64,000 nucleotides of DNA from Bacteroides sp. GTDB lineage: Bacteria > Bacteroidota > Bacteroidia > Bacteroidales > Muribaculaceae. Shown here one piece after another: positions 34,965 through 43,951 of this stretch. The position numbers and the translations under genes were made by a program. Location: contig JAAVBC010000017.1 in NCBI GenBank assembly GCA_014803765.1, forward strand, positions 62,001 to 126,000. The letters are read 5' to 3'. The notes beneath the pieces are model-generated. The model did no database searches. It was given only the letters and a program-made list of their open reading frames with translations, and had not been told where the DNA came from. Each line of letters starts with the position of its first letter. Position 1 is the first letter of the stretch.

Positions 34965-36614
34965 TTATTCCATAAACATTTTAACGAGATTCCAATTGCC
35001 GTCGATAGCATCAGGAATACAATCTATCTCCTCAGGCTGTTTGAACTTAGCCCACTTTGATTCCGACCAGATGAAAGGAGTTCCATCCAGATAAGCCGAA
35101 CCGAATTTCATCCAGAAACTTGTCTTTGTTCCATCCTTGCTCGGCTTCATGCTGAGAGAAGCGAGCACCTTCTTGATTTCGGAAGTAGAGAACGCCTTTG
35201 CATCGATCGATCCGTGAGGCTGATAGCGCAGGAACTCGGATGTACCATAGTTCTTGTCCCAGCGTCCGGCGATAGAGATAGGTTCGAGGCTGGAGTTGAA
35301 AGTGACGAGAGCTTTCGCGCTCTCCATGTCATGGACATTTGGAAGATTGCGATAGAGCTGATAACGGCGTTTCGGGGCTCCGTCGATAGTCTGCAATTCC
35401 CTCCAGATGCGCTTATAGGAAGGGTCGTTGCAACCAAGGACGTGCGACTCGCTGACCATGTGATGATCATAATCGAGGAAAGTCGGCTTATAGCCTGTAG
35501 AATCAGTCACTGTAAGTTTTTCGCCGTCACCCTTGAAGAGTGCGAAGCGAGCGTAACTCATATCAATCATGCCGAACTCACCCTTATATGCGTCGACGAG
35601 CATGTAGGCATTAAGATAAGTGCCTGTGTTGTCGAGGCTCACATAGTCATAGAACTCATCAATCGACTTTGCGAAAGACTCGGCGGCAGCTGCGCGCCAT
35701 GTCAGCCAGATGCCGAGAGTCTTAGATTCATTATAAAAATAAGTCTCGGTGGTCTCGTTGAAGCCTATTCCATGTCCGTTAAAGCCGAAGTCGGTGTTTG
35801 ACCCGAACTGCCCGGGACAGAATGAATTCTGGGTCAGGAAGTCATTGCCGATGACGTAGGTCATGGCGCAGGATTGAGCGAAGAAGCAACACCATGAAGT
35901 GTGGACCCAATAGATTTCGCCATCTTCCATTTTCTTCACAAACCCTGTGCAGTGACCCGGTTTGAGCTTCAGATCATGGCAACCATCTTTAAGTGTATGC
36001 TCCGCGTCATCCTTCTCAACTTTATTAAACGCGACGCCGAGGGGTTTGGCGATAGCATCCCAGAGATCCATCTGCGCATTGATGAAATAAATGTCGATAA
36101 AAGTAAGAGGGTCATTGCCGGAATGCATTTTGGCATCCTCGGGATCCATGTTGTCAAGAAGGAGATCCTCAAACTTCACCTCTTTTAGGGGCTCCTTGTC
36201 GGCGGCGCCATGATAGATTCCGAGCATACGGAACATAAGGCGGATAATCCCTTGGGTTTTGGAATCAGCCTGATTTTTGCGAGCCCAATCGCAAAGATAA
36301 TTGTAGTTTTCCACGAGTGCGTCTGTGGCAATCTGAACTCCACCTTCGGGAGGAGTCACTGAGTCTGCGCCGGGACCCTCATCGAGCACATACCATCGCC
36401 AGGTATTATTACGTGTAGCTTTGATAAGATGATTTGTCTGCACTTTACCCTGCACATATCCGGCATTATATTCATTCTGATAAATGCTGACATTCGGATC
36501 CTGAGCGTAGACGGCAAAGTTCCAGTTGTTGTCGACACACTGAGCATAACCCTTCGTGTACTCATTCAGTACGAACTCCTCAGGCTGCGTGTTTTTAAAA
36601 TTAGGACTATACAT
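34965..36614 (-). CDS. phospholipase B-like Ntn hydrolase, paralogue 1
   Basis: This 549-residue paralogue of the next gene shares YTKGYAQCVDNNWNFAVYAQ and YQNEYNAGYVQGKVQ. The putative nucleophile is in KPGHCTGFVKKM, followed by VHTSWCCFFAQSCA, then NTGTYLNAYMLVDAY and the conserved C-terminus IDGNWNLVKMFME. Where paralogue 2 has THNSW this copy has VHTSW, so one active-site asparagine is changed to threonine and specificity may differ. No signal peptide is visible. It follows the MFS gene in a four-gene run (porin, transporter, two hydrolases) that suggests uptake and cytoplasmic hydrolysis of one class of compound. Confidence 0.65.
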   Translation of the reverse strand: MYSPNFKNTQPEEFVLNEYTKGYAQCVDNNWNFAVYAQDPNVSIYQNEYNAGYVQGKVQTNHLIKATRNNTWRWYVLDEGPGADSVTPPEGGVQIATDALVENYNYLCDWARKNQADSKTQGIIRLMFRMLGIYHGAADKEPLKEVKFEDLLLDNMDPEDAKMHSGNDPLTFIDIYFINAQMDLWDAIAKPLGVAFNKVEKDDAEHTLKDGCHDLKLKPGHCTGFVKKMEDGEIYWVHTSWCCFFAQSCAMTYVIGNDFLTQNSFCPGQFGSNTDFGFNGHGIGFNETTETYFYNESKTLGIWLTWRAAAAESFAKSIDEFYDYVSLDNTGTYLNAYMLVDAYKGEFGMIDMSYARFALFKGDGEKLTVTDSTGYKPTFLDYDHHMVSESHVLGCNDPSYKRIWRELQTIDGAPKRRYQLYRNLPNVHDMESAKALVTFNSSLEPISIAGRWDKNYGTSEFLRYQPHGSIDAKAFSTSEIKKVLASLSMKPSKDGTKTSFWMKFGSAYLDGTPFIWSESKWAKFKQPEEIDCIPDAIDGNWNLVKMFME

Positions 36615-36644
36615 AACTTTGTTTTTGATTGTTTGGAATCTTCA

Positions 36645-36687
36645 GTTGAGATGGGGAAAGGGGAGTTTACCCGTTCCCGCTCTCAAC
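36645..36687 (-). terminator. hairpin between the MFS and hydrolase genes
   Basis: GTTGAGA and TCTCAAC form the outer arms, and G-rich and C-rich inner segments pair imperfectly inside them. Lacking a strong T tract, it may attenuate or process rather than fully stop the transcript running from the MFS gene into the hydrolases. Confidence 0.35.
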
Positions 36688-36743
36688 CTTTGATTCAATT
36701 AATGAATATAAAATAGAGAAATTCTTTATTTGCTTGTTCTCAT

Positions 36744-38018
36744 TTATTTGGATGACGCCGTAGTGTCCGCTTCGGGAGTTGCAACGACTTCATTCTTTTT
36801 CCCCTTCTTGCGGATATCGGAATAGATCATATAGATGATGACTGCGATTACAGCAAGGATACACATATAGAAGCACAATCTGAACGCTATGATCGGGTGA
36901 GTCTGGGTAGAAGTGTGGAAGAGTTTCGCGATGCCGTCGATGATAAACGGAGCGACCACATTTCCGATAGAGTCCATAGAGGCGAACCATGCGAGGGTGA
37001 GTGTAAGGGCTATACGACTTGAGGCTACGGAGAGCTTATTGTAGTAATAAGGCTGGGCGATGCCATAGAAATAAGTGGCGATGAGGATTCCGAGGCCAAC
37101 GATTATAACGTCGCTCCAGAAGGTCATCAGTCCGAATCCGACTGCAATGCAGACGATCGCGACAATCGCCACTTTATTCTTCAGGAAGCGTAGACACCAG
37201 TTAAGGGTATAACCGGAAGCCATAATGCCGAAGAAGAGAATTGAGGTCAGATCTCCTGCTGTCGAAGAATTGGAATAGCGGAAGGGGAGATAGAGGCTGA
37301 TGGCTGCGATGACGAGTGTGATGAAGAAATAGAATGCGCAGTATCTTACGAGCATACCGATATTCACCTGCTCGGAGAACTTATAATGCACCTTTTGATT
37401 GCCCTGATCAGCCGACTTACGGATCTGAGAGGGTTCCTTGATATACTTTCCGAATCCTTTGGCGAAAAACAAAGGCACGATCGGGAGCAGATATATCATA
37501 AATGGGAGACGCCAGTCGATCTTAGCGAGATAACCGGTAGCGACAGTGCAGCCCATAAGTACGAGATTGAGTGTGGCTGAAGTGTAGCCATACTGAGCTG
37601 TTCGCTTCTTGCCATCGAAAAGGTCGGCGATGAATGCAGTCGAGAGGGGGCTCAGGATGCCAGCCGCGATCCCTATGAGGAAACTCAGAATAATAAGAGT
37701 TATCATATTCGGCACGAAGAAAAAGAGGATTCCGCATACGCCATAGAACAGACATGTCCAGAATGTCAGTTTATTATTATTGAAGCGTGTGCCGATCCAG
37801 CCGCCGAGGAATACGAAAGGAATGGCGGCGAAGTTCGGTCCGACTTCAAGGAGCTGGGATTCAAGCGCTGATGTACCCGGGAAGATTCTTGTAAGGTCGC
37901 CCATTATGGGAGAAATGGCAAGCCCCGGGATTGATGTACAGATAAAGATAATGTACAAATTCAATACTGCCCAAAATGGCAAGGTATTGGTGCCGTAGCC
38001 GGATTTAATACGTAACAT
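36744..38018 (-). CDS. MFS transporter
   Basis: This 424-residue protein has about twelve membrane segments and the family loop LGGWIGTRFNNNKLTFW after segment 2. The sequence PGLAISPIMGDLTRIFPGTS, followed by ESQLLEVGPNFAAIPFVFL, closely parallels the transporter at 39859, so the two are paralogues. It lies directly between the porin gene (69 bases) and the hydrolase genes, and probably carries their substrate across the inner membrane. The C-terminal tail is basic and then acidic. Substrate cannot be told from sequence. Confidence 0.85.
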   Translation of the reverse strand: MLRIKSGYGTNTLPFWAVLNLYIIFICTSIPGLAISPIMGDLTRIFPGTSALESQLLEVGPNFAAIPFVFLGGWIGTRFNNNKLTFWTCLFYGVCGILFFFVPNMITLIILSFLIGIAAGILSPLSTAFIADLFDGKKRTAQYGYTSATLNLVLMGCTVATGYLAKIDWRLPFMIYLLPIVPLFFAKGFGKYIKEPSQIRKSADQGNQKVHYKFSEQVNIGMLVRYCAFYFFITLVIAAISLYLPFRYSNSSTAGDLTSILFFGIMASGYTLNWCLRFLKNKVAIVAIVCIAVGFGLMTFWSDVIIVGLGILIATYFYGIAQPYYYNKLSVASSRIALTLTLAWFASMDSIGNVVAPFIIDGIAKLFHTSTQTHPIIAFRLCFYMCILAVIAVIIYMIYSDIRKKGKKNEVVATPEADTTASSK

Positions 38019-38086
38019 AGTTCCATAATTTAAGTGGTGTATAAAAGGGTTGATGAACTCACATTAAGCAACGAATCTGATTCTGC

Positions 38087-39436
38087 TTAAAAAGTAAAAG
38101 CTATCTGAGTCTGAATCCTGCTGTCGTGGGCGCCTCTGATATTCCAGGTCTGGCGGTGACCCCAGAGATATTCAATACCAGCCTGCAGCCAACTATTGAT
38201 ATTATAGAAGCAGTTGACAGCCCCATAAAGAGCATACTTATAATTTTGGCTCTCTTCGAGCGCATTGCAATACTCTCCCACTTTCCAGATTCTTGATTCG
38301 GAGAACATGGCGTTGAATTGCCATTTCGAATTAGGTTGGAAAGTGACGCCGACATTCGCGCCCATCATAGGGGACGCCGACATTTTGCCCGGATGGGCAT
38401 CATCGGGGATAAAACTGACGGGGTGTCCGGCTATATCCTGAATATAAGCTCCGATTCCTTTGCCGTAGGCTACCTGATAATAGAAAATCCATCTCGGATC
38501 AGGGGAGAGATTGCCTGAGAGCATCACGCCCCACCCTGCAAGATGGCGTGTCTTATTCGCTACGAGATCACGATAAGCGAAATTTCTGAGCATACCCGAG
38601 ACGCGGATGCGATTGTTGGGGGAGAAAGTGTATTCCACCCAAGCGGGGATATCGGGGACAAGCTGTTCGGCATCTCCATAGTCAGCAACCTGCTTTCCGT
38701 CAAAAACCGGGTAATCCTTGCCACGATAATATCCTTTGGAAGAATAGAACGTCGGCATGTCTATGCCGATTGCATATCGGAATCCATGATAGGAAGGAGA
38801 CTTATAGGAGATTTCATAGCTTACAGCCGACACACATCCCGAGGGACCCTCCGGATCGATTGTCGGAGGCTGGCATGCGTAGTCATCCTGGAAGAGAGTC
38901 AGTTTCATACCGGCAGTGAAATTGCGCCAGCTCACATACGCCCTCTGCAGCACGACATTATTATTGATTCCATTTGTGCCGACCTTGATATAGCCCGAAA
39001 TTTCGTTGGGTGTACCTGCCAAGCCGACAATCTGCATGTCTACGGCTCCGTTAAGCGGATTGATGTAAAAATCCCCTTTCTTTCCGGCTACAGCCGGCAC
39101 GGGAATCTGCGAGGTGACAAAACTTATTCCCGCGCCATCCTGCTTATAGAGGTTATTGCCGATATCGAATCCGAGGATCGGATTGATTTCGCCGCCGATA
39201 GTCAAAATAAACTTATTATCGGCAGTGCGGACTACAAACTTAGGGGTCGGGATGGCTGATGCTTCCACCGGACGAGACTTCTTAAGAATAGATGCAACTT
39301 CCGGAGAAGTCTTCTCAAATCTTAGACCCCTCTCTGGCACATCCTTGCTTACACTATCAGCTCTTTCAGCTGCTCCCATAGAAATCGGAAATAACCCCGA
39401 AATTATGGCTGTCATAAATAAGTAATTGTGTTTCAT
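38087..39436 (-). CDS. DcaP-like outer membrane porin
   Basis: This 449-residue protein has a signal peptide (MTAIISGLFPISMGAAERAD) and then a beta-barrel with many alternating strands, ending RIQTQIAFTF with the C-terminal Phe of outer membrane porins. The segments FVVRTADNKFILTIGGEINPI and NNVVLQRAYVSWRNFTAGMK resemble the trimeric DcaP porins. These pass small, often negatively charged compounds such as dicarboxylates. It is the first gene of the porin-MFS-hydrolase run and is transcribed away from the second MFS gene. Confidence 0.75.
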   Translation of the reverse strand: MKHNYLFMTAIISGLFPISMGAAERADSVSKDVPERGLRFEKTSPEVASILKKSRPVEASAIPTPKFVVRTADNKFILTIGGEINPILGFDIGNNLYKQDGAGISFVTSQIPVPAVAGKKGDFYINPLNGAVDMQIVGLAGTPNEISGYIKVGTNGINNNVVLQRAYVSWRNFTAGMKLTLFQDDYACQPPTIDPEGPSGCVSAVSYEISYKSPSYHGFRYAIGIDMPTFYSSKGYYRGKDYPVFDGKQVADYGDAEQLVPDIPAWVEYTFSPNNRIRVSGMLRNFAYRDLVANKTRHLAGWGVMLSGNLSPDPRWIFYYQVAYGKGIGAYIQDIAGHPVSFIPDDAHPGKMSASPMMGANVGVTFQPNSKWQFNAMFSESRIWKVGEYCNALEESQNYKYALYGAVNCFYNINSWLQAGIEYLWGHRQTWNIRGAHDSRIQTQIAFTF

Positions 39437-39858
39437 AGCAAAACGTGGTTAAGGATTTTAAATAATTTATAAACATTGAAAAGATTCAAAAGTTCGGTGA
39501 AGAGGATAAGTAGTTTCTCAAAATGATATAAATTTGGTAATATAAAAGCAATATGAAAAGACTATATTTGGTGAAATACTAATTTTTAATGGTAAAGGAA
39601 AGTGTCAAAATGTGGTATTTTAGAGAATATCAATAGGGACAAGCAATTAATTCAAATTGGAAGTCAGTGAAATTCATAAATTTATTTAAAATATAGAGGG
39701 GTAAAACTATCCGGTGAATTCGGTGTTAGATAAGTAAGTAATGAAAATAAACGATATGAAGTTAGAAATGACAATTTGCTTAGTTTAGTTAAAATTTCAT
39801 TTCAAGCATACAAACCGAGAAAGAAAAAACTGAAAGAACCCTCTAATACAATAGGCTT
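39437..39858. other. divergent intergenic region with repeated motif
   Basis: This 422-base AT-rich region separates the porin gene (minus) and the second MFS gene (plus) and should hold both promoters. TATATTTG at about 39565 is a possible plus-strand -7 box, but no -33 box lies at proper spacing. TAAGTAAGTAATGAAAATAA at 39731-39750 is the second copy of the motif found at 22374 and 43952. No ORF or stable hairpin is seen. Confidence 0.5.
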
Positions 39859-41115
39859 ATGAAATACGTATCCAACGGTCGGGGATCAATTCCATTGATC
39901 ACGATGATAGCACTTTTATCCATCTCACTCGTCGTGAATCTTCCGGGTCTCGCGGTCTCACCTCTTATGGGCAAACTTGAAGACCTGTTTCCTCATTCAT
40001 CGCAGCTTGAGATTCAATTGCTGACGCTATTGCCGAATCTTGTCATTATTCCCATGATACTTCTTTCGGGGAAAATAACGAGTCTGAAGAATCAGAGTAT
40101 AATTTTAGGGATAGGACTATGTATTTTTCTATTCTCAGGTGTGTTATATTGTTTTGCCGACAGCATGCCGATGCTGATAGGCTTAGGTGCGCTTCTGGGT
40201 ATAGGATGCGGACTGATAGTGCCGATAGCCGCCTCCATATTGTCGGAATGGTTTTATGGCAGGGAACGGGTAAAGGTATTGGGCTATAAATCCGGCACGT
40301 CGAATGGAATCGTAATCCTCGCTACGATCTTCGTCGGATGGGCGGCAGATTATAGTTGGCATGCTGCGTTCACGGTATATCTCGTGCCGATTATTCCATT
40401 GCTCCTTCTCCCCTTTATGACAAATTCATTTATATCGAAGCATATTCGTCCGGAGACACCGAAGCAGATTATGGAGACTGCGATGAAAGATGAGAAAGGT
40501 CATACAGGAGGCAGAAAAGCATCATCAATCTCATTCAAGCATCCGATTTATACATTGATGGGGTTGATACTCCTATACATCGGGTTGACTGCAACGTCGA
40601 TGGTGTTTACCTACTATCTGCCCTTCACAATGAAGCATTATGGATTGGCATCCTCTGAAGTAGGCATAGCGACAGCAATGTTTTATGTGACTGCGATGTT
40701 GGGTGGATTTTCGCTTGCTCCATATTTGAAACTGACGGATAAGACGGCGCTATATGTCTGTATCCTCACAATGCTGGTCGGTCTGCTCGTACTCGGGATT
40801 TTCCATACGCTTCCGAGCTACATAGTGGGTGTGTTGCTAATCGGTCTGGGATATGGGTTTTTCCAACCTATTATCTATAACAAGACCACTCAGATTGCTC
40901 CGACGAAAGCTGATGCCACTAAGTTCTTTTCCTATACACTTGCAGGGAATTATATAGCGATCTCATGTTTGCCTGTTGTCGTAGAGTTTTTCCAATGGGT
41001 ATTCCATAATCATACAGCAGACTTCCCGTATTTTCTTAATGCGGGGATACTCGGAGTAATCTTTATCATAGGGTTGATAAAGAGACGTTCCTTTGTCTGG
41101 CAGACTCAGAAGTAG
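39859..41115 (+). CDS. MFS transporter, divergent paralogue
   Basis: This 418-residue protein has about twelve membrane segments and begins near SIPLITMIALLSISLVVNLP, then PGLAVSPLMGKLEDLFPHSS. That alignment with the transporter at 36744 shows recent common ancestry. It lies divergently to the porin-MFS-hydrolase run, so it may take a related substrate or export the product. A central charged loop (about residues 195-225, ETPKQIMETAMKDEKG) separates the halves as usual. Specificity is unknown. Confidence 0.85.
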   Translation: MKYVSNGRGSIPLITMIALLSISLVVNLPGLAVSPLMGKLEDLFPHSSQLEIQLLTLLPNLVIIPMILLSGKITSLKNQSIILGIGLCIFLFSGVLYCFADSMPMLIGLGALLGIGCGLIVPIAASILSEWFYGRERVKVLGYKSGTSNGIVILATIFVGWAADYSWHAAFTVYLVPIIPLLLLPFMTNSFISKHIRPETPKQIMETAMKDEKGHTGGRKASSISFKHPIYTLMGLILLYIGLTATSMVFTYYLPFTMKHYGLASSEVGIATAMFYVTAMLGGFSLAPYLKLTDKTALYVCILTMLVGLLVLGIFHTLPSYIVGVLLIGLGYGFFQPIIYNKTTQIAPTKADATKFFSYTLAGNYIAISCLPVVVEFFQWVFHNHTADFPYFLNAGILGVIFIIGLIKRRSFVWQTQK

Positions 41116-41163
41116 GGGGATACTCCGCCCGCTTCGTGTGATGATGCATGAGGGGGGAGATAG

Positions 41164-42966
41164 TTACTCCTTCTCCATGAGTTCGAGGAGTCGCATCTCG
41201 GCGGCATCAATCTCATCTATGAGCGCCTGCATGCGTTCGCCAGCCTTTACTATTTCCTGCGGAGGCATTGAGCCGGAAGACATTGCCTCTTCAAGTTCCC
41301 TTTTTTCTTTCTCCAGGTCAGGGAGGTGCTTTTCAAGCTCCTCCTTTTCTTTTTTCTCCTTGAAGGATAGGCGTGGAGCGCGTTCAGTCTTCGGTTTTAA
41401 AGGAATGGCGGTTTTCTCTTTAGCAGTTGGAGCGGCAGCGGCAGCCTCAGCCTGACGGCGCTCCTTTTCCTCCTCGCGCACGCAATGGCGATATGTGGAG
41501 TAATCTCCCGGGAAGTCTCTTACGATTCCATCCCCCTTGAATACGAAGAGATGATCTACTATGCGATCGAGGAAGAATCTGTCGTGACTGATGACAATCA
41601 CACACCCCTTGAAATTGACGAGATAATCCTCAAGAACCGTCAGAGTGACTATATCCAGGTCATTCGTCGGTTCGTCGAGAATAAGGAAGTTCGGACTTCT
41701 CATCAATACAGTAGCGAGATATAATCGTCGGCGTTCTCCTCCTGAAAGTTTATGGATATATTTCTGTTGAGTGGTAGGTGAGAAGAGGAAATGAGAGAGG
41801 AACTGAGAGGCTGTCAGAGTGGTCTTCTCATCAATCTTCACTGTCTCTGCAATTTCGCGGACAGCATCAATCACCTTTTTACGCTCATCGAAGTCAGTCA
41901 TGCCCTCCTGAGAATAATATCCGAATCGCACGGTCTGTCCGATATCAAAATGTCCGGAATCGGGTGATAGAATACCTTGCAGGAGCTTGATGAAAGTGGA
42001 TTTTCCGGCACCGTTATTGCCGACAATCCCGACTTTCTCATATCTGGCGAAAGTATAATTCCAGTTGTCGAGAATCTTGATATCGCCGAAAGATTTGGAG
42101 ACATTGTGAGCTTCAAAGATTTTCGAGCCTATATAAGAGGAGCTGACATTAAGCTCCACCTGCTTCTCGGAGAGATTGATATGACTTTTCTTTTCGAGCT
42201 GATGGAAATTATCTATGCGATATTTAGCCTTCGACCCTCGCGCCTGCGGCTGTCGGCGCATCCATTCGAGTTCTGTGCGGAGAAGGTTTTTCACCTTTGC
42301 GAGTTCGGCGCTAAGATTTTCCATCCGTTCCTGTCGCTTACGTAGGTAATAATCGAAATTACCGTCATAAGAAAAGACCTGTTCGCGATCAATCTCAATA
42401 ATCTTATCGCAGACCTTGTCAAGGAAATATCTGTCATGAGTCACCATAAGGAGAGTGACTCTTTTGCGGGTCAGATAATTCTCGAGCCATTCGATCATTT
42501 CTATATCGAGATGGTTGGTCGGTTCGTCGAGAATAAGTAAGTCCGGTTCGGAGAGAAGCACCTTCACCAAAGCTGCTTTTTTCACCTGTCCGCCCGATAA
42601 TTCTCCCATTTTCTGCTCCATGTCGCGCAGGTTGAATTGGAATAGCATCTGTCTGGCGAGATCCGGACCGTTAAAGTCATCGGAATCGCGTCGCAATGGT
42701 GTCGCATAATCGAGTAGGGTCTGCTCCGGATCGAAAGAAGGTTGCTGTTCGAGATAGCCGACTCGGATTCCATTACGGAAAACGATGTTGCCGGAATCAT
42801 AGTCCTCCTTGCCGGCGATGATATTGAGGAAAGTGGTTTTTCCTGCGCCGTTTTGTGCGATAAGTCCTATTTTATCCCCTTCATATATGCCGAGGGTGAC
42901 GTCGGCGAAGAGCATTCTGTCGCCGATAGACTTGGTGAGATTTTCGATCTGGAGGTAGCTGACCAT
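41164..42966 (-). CDS. ABC-F ATPase, Uup-like
   Basis: The ATG at 42966 gives 600 residues beginning MVSYLQIENLTKSIGDRMLF; the longer frame to 43011 would cover the terminator at 42994. Two ABC domains carry Walker A GQNGAGKTT and GNNGAGKST, signatures LSGGQVKKA and LSGGERRRL, and Walker B with LDEPTNHLDI and [11 protein letters not shown] lysine/glutamate-rich coiled-coil C-terminus (EKKEKEELEKHLPDLEKEKR) follows. There are no membrane segments. This is the Uup-like layout of ABC-F proteins that act on ribosomes or DNA; a direct role in resistance is not implied. Confidence 0.88.
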   Translation of the reverse strand: MVSYLQIENLTKSIGDRMLFADVTLGIYEGDKIGLIAQNGAGKTTFLNIIAGKEDYDSGNIVFRNGIRVGYLEQQPSFDPEQTLLDYATPLRRDSDDFNGPDLARQMLFQFNLRDMEQKMGELSGGQVKKAALVKVLLSEPDLLILDEPTNHLDIEMIEWLENYLTRKRVTLLMVTHDRYFLDKVCDKIIEIDREQVFSYDGNFDYYLRKRQERMENLSAELAKVKNLLRTELEWMRRQPQARGSKAKYRIDNFHQLEKKSHINLSEKQVELNVSSSYIGSKIFEAHNVSKSFGDIKILDNWNYTFARYEKVGIVGNNGAGKSTFIKLLQGILSPDSGHFDIGQTVRFGYYSQEGMTDFDERKKVIDAVREIAETVKIDEKTTLTASQFLSHFLFSPTTQQKYIHKLSGGERRRLYLATVLMRSPNFLILDEPTNDLDIVTLTVLEDYLVNFKGCVIVISHDRFFLDRIVDHLFVFKGDGIVRDFPGDYSTYRHCVREEEKERRQAEAAAAAPTAKEKTAIPLKPKTERAPRLSFKEKKEKEELEKHLPDLEKEKRELEEAMSSGSMPPQEIVKAGERMQALIDEIDAAEMRLLELMEKE

Positions 42967-42993
42967 TTTGGGGTGAAGGGTTAGAATTAAAAA

Positions 42994-43031
42994 GATAGGA
43001 TGATGCGCCAATCAGGGGCACACCATCCTAT
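42994..43031 (-). terminator. terminator of ridA
   Basis: ATAGGATG and CATCCTAT are outer arms, with further GC pairs inside (TGCGCC/GGGGCA, imperfect). On the minus strand the 3' arm is followed by a CTTTTT tract. It lies between ridA and the ABC-F start. Confidence 0.65.
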
Positions 43032-43072
43032 TATATGCTTTGAATATTATCTTCTGAAACGGGATGAAGTGA

Positions 43073-43447
43073 TCAAAGAGCTGCGATAACTTCAATCTCT
43101 ACAAGGGCTTTCTTGGGGAGCTCCTTAACGGCGAAAGCGCAGCGAGCGGGATAGACAGCCTTGAATTCTTCAGCGTAAACTTCATTCATGGGAGCGAAAT
43201 ATTCCATGTCTGCAAGGAACACAGTGGTTTTCACTACGTTGTCGAGAGTTGCGCCGGCTTCAGCGAGGATGTGCTTGATGTTTTCGATGCTCTGGCGTGT
43301 CTGAGCTTTGATATCGGAGGGCATTTCGCCGGTCGCGCCATTGATGGGGAGCTGACCTGACACGAAGATGAGATTACCTGCCTGCACAGCCTGACTGTAG
43401 GGACCGATAGCTCCGGGAGCTTTTGAAGAATTGATTTCTTTTTTCAT
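43073..43447 (-). CDS. ridA: RidA family enamine/imine deaminase
   Basis: This 124-residue protein has GPYSQAVQAGNLIFVSGQLP near the N-terminus, NVVKTTVFLADMEYFAPMNEVY in the middle, and the conserved arginine in ARCAFAVKELPKKALVEIEV at the C-terminus. These are the RidA signatures, including the Arg needed to bind the carboxylate of 2-aminoacrylate. The enzyme hydrolyses reactive enamines released by PLP enzymes. It forms its own short unit between the tRNA gene and a terminator. Confidence 0.95.
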   Translation of the reverse strand: MKKEINSSKAPGAIGPYSQAVQAGNLIFVSGQLPINGATGEMPSDIKAQTRQSIENIKHILAEAGATLDNVVKTTVFLADMEYFAPMNEVYAEEFKAVYPARCAFAVKELPKKALVEIEVIAAL

Positions 43448-43488
43448 GGGAAAAAGTGGTAGATATAATTATGTAAATAATTACTTGG

Positions 43489-43561
43489 AGCCGCGACCGG
43501 GGCTCGAACCCGGGACCTTTTCGTTACGAATGAAATGCTCTACCAACTGAGCTATTGCGGC
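43489..43561 (-). tRNA. tRNA-Thr (anticodon CGU)
   Basis: On the minus strand the sequence begins GCCGCAATAGCTCAGTTGG and folds as a 73-base cloverleaf. The D stem is GCTC/GAGC and the T arm is CCGGG-TTCGAGC-CCCGG. The anticodon loop TTCGTAA gives CGT, reading codon ACG. The acceptor stem has one A-C mismatch, and the anticodon stem has an A-C closing mismatch. The CCA end is not encoded. No integrated element is seen at its 3' end. Confidence 0.92.
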
Positions 43562-43581
43562 TGATGTGCAGGAGAGTACTG

Positions 43582-43613
43582 CAAAGTTATTAAAAACTCC
43601 GGAAATCTGCAAG
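43582..43613 (-). promoter_or_regulatory. promoter of the tRNA-Thr gene
   Basis: On the minus strand CTTG (43613 to 43610), a 20-base gap and TAACTTTG (43589 to 43582) match the Bacteroidetes promoter with one deviation at -33. The -33 box lies inside the loop of the terminator hairpin of the preceding gene. Confidence 0.6.
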
Positions 43614-43630
43614 ATTTATCCGGAGTTTTT
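43592..43630 (-). terminator. terminator of the Dabb gene
   Basis: AAAAACTCCGGA and TCCGGAGTTTTT form a perfect 12-bp stem around a 15-base loop. On the minus strand it follows the stop of the Dabb gene at 43656. It overlaps the tRNA promoter. Confidence 0.75.
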
Positions 43631-43655
43631 TAAAAGGTTTTAAGTGGAAAATTGT

Positions 43656-43949
43656 TTAGAATTCGTAGTCTACGCATGCGCGGGCTGCTTTGTGCGGACC
43701 GACGATTGCGGCGGCTGCCACATGGTCGGGATGCTTGGCATAGACATCTACGTCAGCCATAGTGGGTACAATGGCAGTGAGCACCACATCCCAGTCTTCC
43801 GCCGGATTTTCATTAAGTCCGACTTCCATTGACTGCAGGCATTCTATTTTGCCGGGGAGCGCGCAAAGGGCATCTGCAAATTCCTTGGCAATTTTTCTGC
43901 GGGTTGCTGAATCGCCGTTCAGCTTGAACATTACTATATGCTTAACCAT
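43656..43949 (-). CDS. Dabb-domain stress-responsive protein
   Basis: This 97-residue protein, MVKHIVMFKLNGDSATRRKI and onwards, contains the alpha/beta-barrel Dabb pattern with VGLNENPAEDWDVVLTAIVP and VDVYAKHPDHVAAA. Such small dimeric proteins are widespread and mostly of unknown biochemical role. The 21-base motif TAAGTAAGTAATGAAAATTA (plus strand, 43952 on) lies directly upstream of its start. It is a single-gene unit with a terminator. Confidence 0.85.
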   Translation of the reverse strand: MVKHIVMFKLNGDSATRRKIAKEFADALCALPGKIECLQSMEVGLNENPAEDWDVVLTAIVPTMADVDVYAKHPDHVAAAAIVGPHKAARACVDYEF

Positions 43950-43951
43950 GA

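Noticed and set aside
43489..43561. tRNA-Thr as the integration site of the conjugative element
   Set aside because: The element ends near 19.5 kb, 24 kb away, and no duplicated tRNA end or integrase lies beside the tRNA.
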